Assembly (NCBI RefSeq): GCF_000003605.2 | Contig: NW_003105605.1 | Span: forward strand, 46,793-70,570 | Direction: 5' to 3' | Length of the DNA stretch: 23,778 bases | Source of the DNA: Saccoglossus kowalevskii | Taxonomy: Eukaryota > Hemichordata > Enteropneusta > Harrimaniidae | Shown here: positions 19,577-23,778 of the stretch, piece after piece | Layout of the letters: each line of letters opens with the position of its first letter | Numbering within the stretch: position 1 is the first letter of the stretch | Notes under the pieces: generated by a model | Databases searched by the model: none | What the model was told of the DNA's origin: nothing | What the model saw: only the letters and a program-made list of their open reading frames with translations | Made by a program: the position numbers and the translations under genes

Positions 19577-19718
19577 CTGAATCCGAGTTCCCGACAGACA
19601 ACCTCACTATCTATTGCGTCAAACTTGTCATCGCATACTGCACCCCATTGTCCATCAAAAAATACTTCTACTTTGCCTTCATATGGGTGATCACCTCTCA
19701 CTAGTCTTAAACCAGACT
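19577..19718 (-). CDS. SRCR gene exon (first half of domain D2)
   Basis: 142-bp exon, one codon shorter than its sisters. Acceptor GTCGACCTCCCAG before 19718 (phase 1), donor GTATGT at 19576 (phase 2). Product: ESGLRLVRGD, YEGKVEVFF, QWGAVCDDKF, EVVCRELGF. Two cysteines as expected and a near-standard WGAVCDD. Upstream in-frame sequence includes a hydrophobic run starting at an ATG near 19782, which could mimic a signal peptide, but the consistent exon ends and phases argue that this is intron. Confidence 0.85.
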
Positions 19719-19819
19719 CTGGGAGGTCGACAGTCATATAAACCATTATAATAAACACATGTAATAGAAATATCACCAGCAATAATTAACTATTCATGGG
19801 CTGTTGTAGATATAAAAAT

Positions 19820-20109
19820 ATTATACGTCTGTCACCGTAACGCCACATGTTACAGAGCGCGGAGTATTTTCATTCTATCATATTAGGTAGGCGAATTCCC
19901 AAATATGGAACGTATACGCGGGTGAGCGTCCTCCAAATAATAATAAAAAAAACATGGCTGCCCCGGGGTTTGACCGGACCCCCACAAAGAAGTTCGCTAA
20001 AACTGTTCTAAACATTTTGGATTTCGGCATTCAGATAATGTATTCCTGGGAGGAAAAGAAGTATAAAAATATTACGATGATCCTGCAAAAGTATGCACTA
20101 AGACAGTAC
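19820..20109 (+). repeat. Dispersed repeat, copy B
   Basis: Aligns over its whole length with 6276-6576 in the same orientation, with scattered substitutions and small indels. It starts at ATTATACGTCTGTCACC and ends at the shared CAGTAC. The potential peptide KKFAKTVLNILDFGIQ matches copy A. It lies in the intron between D1 and D2, just before a second retroelement. Confidence 0.75.
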
Positions 20110-20130
20110 ATGGTTGCATCGACCTCATAA

Positions 20131-20173
20131 TATAACAAAATGAGCGTCATTTGATGACTGTACGTTTGTTATA
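20131..20173. repeat. Imperfect inverted repeat
   Basis: TATAACAAA (20131-20139) pairs with TTTGTTATA (20165-20173), and an inner stem GTCAT/ATGAC surrounds a three-base loop at 20151-20153. The middle of the arms is mismatched. It lies between dispersed repeat copy B and the second DIRS-like element and may mark an element end. Confidence 0.5.
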
Positions 20174-20508
20174 CTGTGCATTTTATTTCATACTTTATTG
20201 TGTGTTTTTTTTGTTATTACGAGTTATTTAATTCCTGTCACGCCATTGTACAATGCGACAGTTATTGATTTGAGTTTCAATAGGTAAAATTCGCATAGGT
20301 ATTTTTAATATACAAGCTATGTTATTTCTTGCGGTACGAAGTAAAGCCAGACATAGATGTTTTTGTGGCACCTGTTAGAAGGCGCTTTGGCATACCGCAT
20401 TGGCTTGTGGTAGTGTATTGTGTGACTTGGTCAGTCTAGGCGTTGCCACGTCACAGTCAGCAGCTCGTCAAGTGTGTATTTGCTTTATCTCACTGCGTAT
20501 CATTCTAA

Positions 20509-21186
20509 ATGAAGGACCCGCCAGCTACCTCTGGTGTACAGCAGCTTCTGCAGGAAAATAACGCGCAACTTTTGCAGTCGATTAACGCTCTAGTTTCGCA
20601 AAAGATGACTTCTTTAAGAGACTAGTTGCAATCGTCGCATGACCTGTCCACTCAAGTCCAGATGGTAGAAATAAAGAAAGTAAAATATGGCATTGTTCCT
20701 ACATTCAAACGGAAAGCCAATGAAGATCAGTATAAGCACAATATCAAAGTTGCGGACGTATTAGAAGAGGTGCAGTCCAGTTTGCAGCTTGCAAAATATG
20801 ATACCGTGAAAGAAAAACTTGCTGCAGGTATGGACTTAATCGAAAAGCGCCAGAAATTGGTCCTACTTGCAGATACCTCTGAATACGGCTGGAGTACAGC
20901 CTAAGAATACGTATCGCATGACTTGGCCATTGACAGTGAAGACGAGAGGAGATTATGGAAAGCCGAAACGAGAGCGAGCAGAAAAATCAAGGATAAAGTT
21001 CAGAAGGCAAAGAAGACCCGTACTCGAAGAATTGTCAGCCAACAGGACCTTACCAGTTCCCAGAGTTAGACTTGACATCAGACACCCAGCACTAGCAAAG
21101 GTTAGTGGTCCCAGACAGGGAGTCTGTTTTGGTTGTGGTCGGCAAGGGCATTACCGTTTTGAATGCAGAGCTATGCCAACAAGTTG
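20509..21186 (+). pseudogene. DIRS-B gag-like gene with CCHC knuckle
   Basis: Starts at ATG 20509 in frame 1 (MKDPPATSGVQQLLQENN). Stops at 20623-20625 (TAG) and 20902-20904 (TAA) interrupt an otherwise continuous frame up to about 21066. The body contains YKHNIKVADVLEEVQ, GMDLIEKRQKLVLLAD, YGW and, after the second stop, EYVSHDLAIDSEDERRLW. A highly basic stretch (KIKDKVQKAKKTRTRR) follows. The C-terminal zinc knuckle CFGCGRQGHYRFEC (C-x2-C-x4-H-x4-C, near 21124-21165) is in frame 2, so a frameshift separates it from the body. The protein would bind element RNA if whole. Confidence 0.75.
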
Positions 21187-21289
21187 AAATCTGCAAACTG
21201 GTCCCAGTAGTGGCAAATGACTATTACATGAAAGAAATTTAATCGAGATAAGTACCGATTTTCGTTTCCTCTCTCATAATTTGCGTTTT

Positions 21290-22135
21290 TCGGATGGGAG
21301 TGCTATGCTCGCCGATGGAGATGCGATACCAGGGTGTAGTCCGGTTGTGGTAAGGGATCGTCTTTTGAAACGTATAAATGTATGGTTACAGATTTCTGCT
21401 TCTAAGTTCGTTATAGATCCTATTAGGTTTGGGTATAAAATTCCCCCTTTTCTCCAACCCGCCACCCATATTTCTAAAAAACAACAGGTCGGTACTCAAT
21501 AATTCTGCTTTCGTTGAACATTCCATTTCTAACTTGCTTTTGTCCACAGCAACCGAGGAGACGTTAGTGCCTCCTTTAGTATGTAACCCTGTGTCAGTGG
21601 CTGTCAACAAATAAGGTAAGAAGCGCCTTATCCTGCACGTTTTCAAGAATAAATTTCGCTTTGAAGACCTGAAAACTGCTCAGGATATTATTTTAAGCCA
21701 GGATATTTTTTATTTAAGTTTGATCTTAAATCTGGTTACCACCACATCGATATTTTTCCTGAACATCGCAAGTACCTGGGTTTTTCGTGGGAGTTCGCTG
21801 GGAAGCAACGTTATTTTTACTTTTGTGTTTTACCCTTCGGTTTATGCTCTGGGCCATATATTTTTACCAAGATACTTCGCCCATTAGTTAGTAAGTGGCG
21901 AGGGGAAGGGAAAACCGTTGTGGTCTATCTTGACGACGGCCTTGGTGCCAGTGGTTCACTAAAGTCCGCTTCTGCGTGCGCAGCAGCAGTAAAAAATGAT
22001 TTAAATAATTTTGGTTTCATCACAAATGAGCAGAAATGTCAGTGGACTTCAGTTAGTAAGTTAGTGTGGTTCGGAACAGTGCTCGATATGGAGCAAGGTA
22101 AGTTTGTATTACAGTTGATCGACTCAGTCGCCTAG
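21290..22135 (+). pseudogene. DIRS-B reverse transcriptase
   Basis: An N-terminal segment (LLKRINVWLQISASKFVIDP, FGYKIP) is followed, after a frameshift near 21470, by KNNRSVLNNSAFVEHSIS and PVSVAVNK, then GKKRLIL. A gap of some tens of codons follows. The palm resumes with RFEDLKTAQD, FDLKSGYHHIDIF, KYLGFSWEF, VLPFGL and TKILRPLV, with further frame changes near 21715. The active-site box YLDD is intact at 21926-21937, in an open stretch from 21920 to 22132 that also has NEQKCQW and KLVWFG. Several stops and shifts make the whole inactive despite the intact active-site box. Confidence 0.75.
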
Positions 22136-22139
22136 AGGT

Positions 22140-22743
22140 GACTATCACTGGTATTTTAACCAATTCCGTACATTCACGTACGACGTCCAGGTTTGTATCT
22201 GCCAAGAAAGTGATTGTTTCTATGAGAGTGGGTGCAGGTAATATTGCTTTACTTATGACTAGAGCGCTGTATTGCGCCCTCTATCCTTTGAGTTCTTGGG
22301 ATAGTTGTGTTTTATTATCGGAAAGGGCCATTGTCAAACTAAATTTCTGGAAAGACAATGCTCGTAAACGGCGCCCCCATCTGGCACGTTGAAAAAGCAA
22401 CAAGGCTGGTATACTCCGACGCCTCTGACAAAGCGTTTGGTGGGTAGGTGGTTGAATGTGGCATTTCTGCGGTACACGGGATGTGGGATGAGGGAGAGCG
22501 GTGTCTCACTTCTACATGGAGAGAACTACAAGCAGTTTACAAAGTCTTGTGTAGTATTGTACATTTACTATCAGGTCGTACTGTCAATTGGTTTACAGAT
22601 GGCCAGAATGTAGTGTTTATTGTACACAAGGGCAGTATGAAGTCCGATTTGCAGGTTATTGCTTTAGCTATATTTAGTAGCTGTTCCCAGCACGGAATTT
22701 CTTTAGAATTGGATCCCAACGAGTGGCAAACAAAATTAGAATA
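22140..22743 (+). pseudogene. DIRS-B connection and RNase H, truncated
   Basis: The connection segment is open from 22138 to 22389 (ALYCALYPLSSW, LNFWKDNARKR). The RNase H region then shows YSDASDKAFGG with the first Asp, ended by TAG at 22446-22448. In the next frame follow STWRELQAVYKVL with the conserved Glu and WFTDGQN with the second Asp, then VIALAIFSSCSQHGISLEL. Two stops at 22741-22747 and loss of similarity follow, before the last Asp. The recombinase expected downstream is missing. Confidence 0.7.
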
Positions 22744-23428
22744 ATTTAAGCACACAGTAAACCAATGTAATGGGACCAATGCCCAGGGACCAATGATGAG
22801 AGTACACCAAACCAGTATATGACCTGCCACTTCCTGATATACTTGCCCTGGACTTCCCTTCTGTTTGCAACCCGGTTTGTGATAATAAACATGTGTGTGA
22901 AACTTTATTTCCTTCAAGTCCACCTGTGTTTCCCTTGGTAGCATTCATACTTACTGTCCGGAAAAGGGTGTCAAATATCCACAGTTTGTCAGAAAAGAGG
23001 TAGGAAATTTGAGTTCATTTCTGTCTGATAAGGGGTACAGGGGCAGGGGGTAGGAGGGTAGGGGTTTCAAACAACCAACAAGTACCCCCCGGGTAACAGA
23101 CACAGTAACTACAACACAATTTGTGTAACTACTTCTAACTATTGTAATACTGTTTTTCTTCAATCCTAACATTTTGTCGAGTTGCATTAAAGCTTTTTAG
23201 TTGATTGCCAGATAATATTGTATAATTAATTTGTATATTAATTAGAAATTACATCATTATTACATTTTTTTAACATTAAGATTTTGTTTAATTGCGTTGA
23301 GGATTTGCACATTCGTACTATTATACAGCGAGAAGTTTATGACAGGTTGTGGGTAATGGTAATATAAATAATTAAAAATAAATCTTAAATCATAAACTGT
23401 ATACACCAAATAAGATAATAGCTCTCAC
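22744..23428. other. No gene recognised; intronic
   Basis: Rest of the D1-D2 intron. It contains a short direct repeat (GGGACCAATG twice at about 22769-22797), a G-rich tract listed separately, and AT-rich sequence from 23190 to 23400. Open frames on both strands lack domain-like content. Confidence 0.4.
23032..23064 (+). repeat. G-quadruplex-type tract
   Basis: Five G runs of length 4, 4, 5, 3 and 4 are separated by loops of 3, 2, 5 and 2 bases, which satisfies the usual G3+ with 1-7 base loops pattern. On the SRCR transcript strand it is C-rich, so a quadruplex would form in the DNA plus strand or in antisense RNA. Purely a sequence prediction. Confidence 0.7.
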
Positions 23429-23598
23429 CTTCTGTTGTATCTTCACATGAAATTCCGACGTCTTCTGAATGCTCACATGCGTGTACACCCCAGCCAGAAT
23501 GTTCACACTCGTGTAAAGAATACATATAGCCTTTGCACTGAAGGTTTGCTAACCAAATAGAGCCGCTTCCTGCCGGGTAACTTCGTATCGTCCCAATT
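23429..23598 (-). CDS. SRCR gene exon (second half of domain D1)
   Basis: 170-bp exon, the most upstream in this window. Acceptor TTTCATTATAG before 23598 (phase 2), donor GTGAGA at 23428 (phase 1). Product: IGTIRSYPAGSG, SIWLANLQC, C-x9-C, GWG, C-x9-C ending ISC, then EDTTE. Canonical second half with four cysteines. The first half of D1 and the gene's 5' end lie beyond 23778. It splices across a 3.7-kb repeat-filled intron to 19718 through a split Glu codon. Confidence 0.85.
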
Positions 23599-23660
23599 CT
23601 ATAATGAAATATACTAGTATATGATAACCAGAAACAAATGTTCGCACAGCTACATATTTA

Positions 23661-23752
23661 AGCAACAACCCCCCGCGGCCGCCGAAGGCGGGTATACCAC
23701 TTGATATTGCACAATTCACGACATATATGCACGAGCCGCAGGGGTTATTGCT
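23661..23752. mobile_element. 92-bp palindromic mini-element
   Basis: The left arm AGCAACAACCCCCCGCGGC (23661-23679) and the reverse complement of the right arm, AGCAATAACCCCTGCGGC (23735-23752), match with two or three differences. Arms and inner GCCGAAGGCGGG are GC-rich within AT-rich intron. Terminal inverted repeats with no coding capacity fit a MITE-like or foldback repeat. I saw no clear target-site duplication. Confidence 0.6.
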
Positions 23753-23778
23753 ATTATATTATACCAGTATATTGACAA

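Larger units (their letters stand above)
20509..22743 (+). mobile_element. Second DIRS-like retroelement (DIRS-B), 3' truncated
   Basis: This contains a gag-like gene with a CCHC zinc knuckle, a reverse transcriptase with an intact YLDD box, and an RNase H domain that breaks off at 22743. It differs from DIRS-A in every domain, so it is a separate family. The reverse transcriptase wording (VYLDDG, LPFGL, FDLKSGYHH) is of the type seen in DIRS/Ngaro-like elements. No recombinase is present to confirm this. It is antisense to the SRCR gene and lies in the intron between D1 and D2. No long terminal repeats are evident. Confidence 0.7.

Noticed and set aside
19719-19782. Signal peptide starting near 19782 in front of SRCR domain D2
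   Set aside because: The upstream residues are hydrophobic, but a phase-1 acceptor at 19718 matches all sister exons and an earlier domain exon exists at 23429-23598.
22537-23187. Several minus-strand open frames of 70-135 codons
   Set aside because: The first overlaps the DIRS-B RNase H on the opposite strand; the others have no domain-like content and overlap simple G-rich sequence.

Overview
The window is AT-rich, intron-containing animal DNA, most likely from an invertebrate. The reasons are a split multi-exon gene of scavenger-receptor cysteine-rich (SRCR) domains, DIRS-type and LINE-type retroelement remains, and RecQ-like helicase debris. The species cannot be named from sequence alone. 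Large SRCR families occur in echinoderms, amphioxus, sponges, cnidarians and molluscs, and nothing here decides among them.

The one real gene lies on the minus strand and runs right to left across most of the window. Thirteen exons can be read, from 23598 down to a stop codon at 4494-4496. They alternate strictly between the first half of an SRCR domain (two cysteines) and the second half (four cysteines). Introns inside a domain are all phase 2 and introns between domains are all phase 1. The exons join into one open frame of 713 whole codons plus stop. They encode the second half of one domain and six complete group A SRCR domains, called D1 to D7 here in protein order. The start of the gene, including any signal peptide, lies beyond the right edge. 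The protein ends five residues after the last cysteine with no membrane segment, so this isoform looks secreted. A possible polyadenylation signal follows at 4285-4290.

Layout from left to right: 1-640, nothing recognised; about 680-1420, broken RecQ-like helicase (+); 2353-2709, unrecognised minus-strand reading frame; 3002-3117, A/T simple sequence; 4494-4671, terminal SRCR exon; 4672-7213, an intron whose two ends carry the same 22-bp minisatellite in opposite orientation, plus one copy of a dispersed repeat of about 300 bp; 7214-9856, four SRCR exons with an internally deleted LINE between two of them; 9857-16615, a 6.8-kb intron holding a decayed DIRS-like retrotransposon (10376 to about 13.9 kb) and a second internally deleted LINE (about 14.8-16.6 kb) that ends in a (TTA)n tail nine bases before the next exon; 16616-19718, seven closely spaced SRCR exons; 19719-23428, a 3.7-kb intron with the second copy of the dispersed repeat and a second, different DIRS-like element; 23429-23598, the most upstream exon in the window; 23661-23752, a 92-bp palindromic mini-element.

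The four long introns all contain identifiable repeats or transposons and the eight short ones (109-480 bp) mostly do not. All four retroelements inside the gene are on the plus strand, antisense to the host gene. All are broken by stops, frameshifts or deletions. I found no complete new system. The most unusual items are the inverted minisatellites at the ends of one intron, the block of divergent SRCR domains D3-D5, and two unrelated LINEs that have each lost the reverse transcriptase while keeping both ends.
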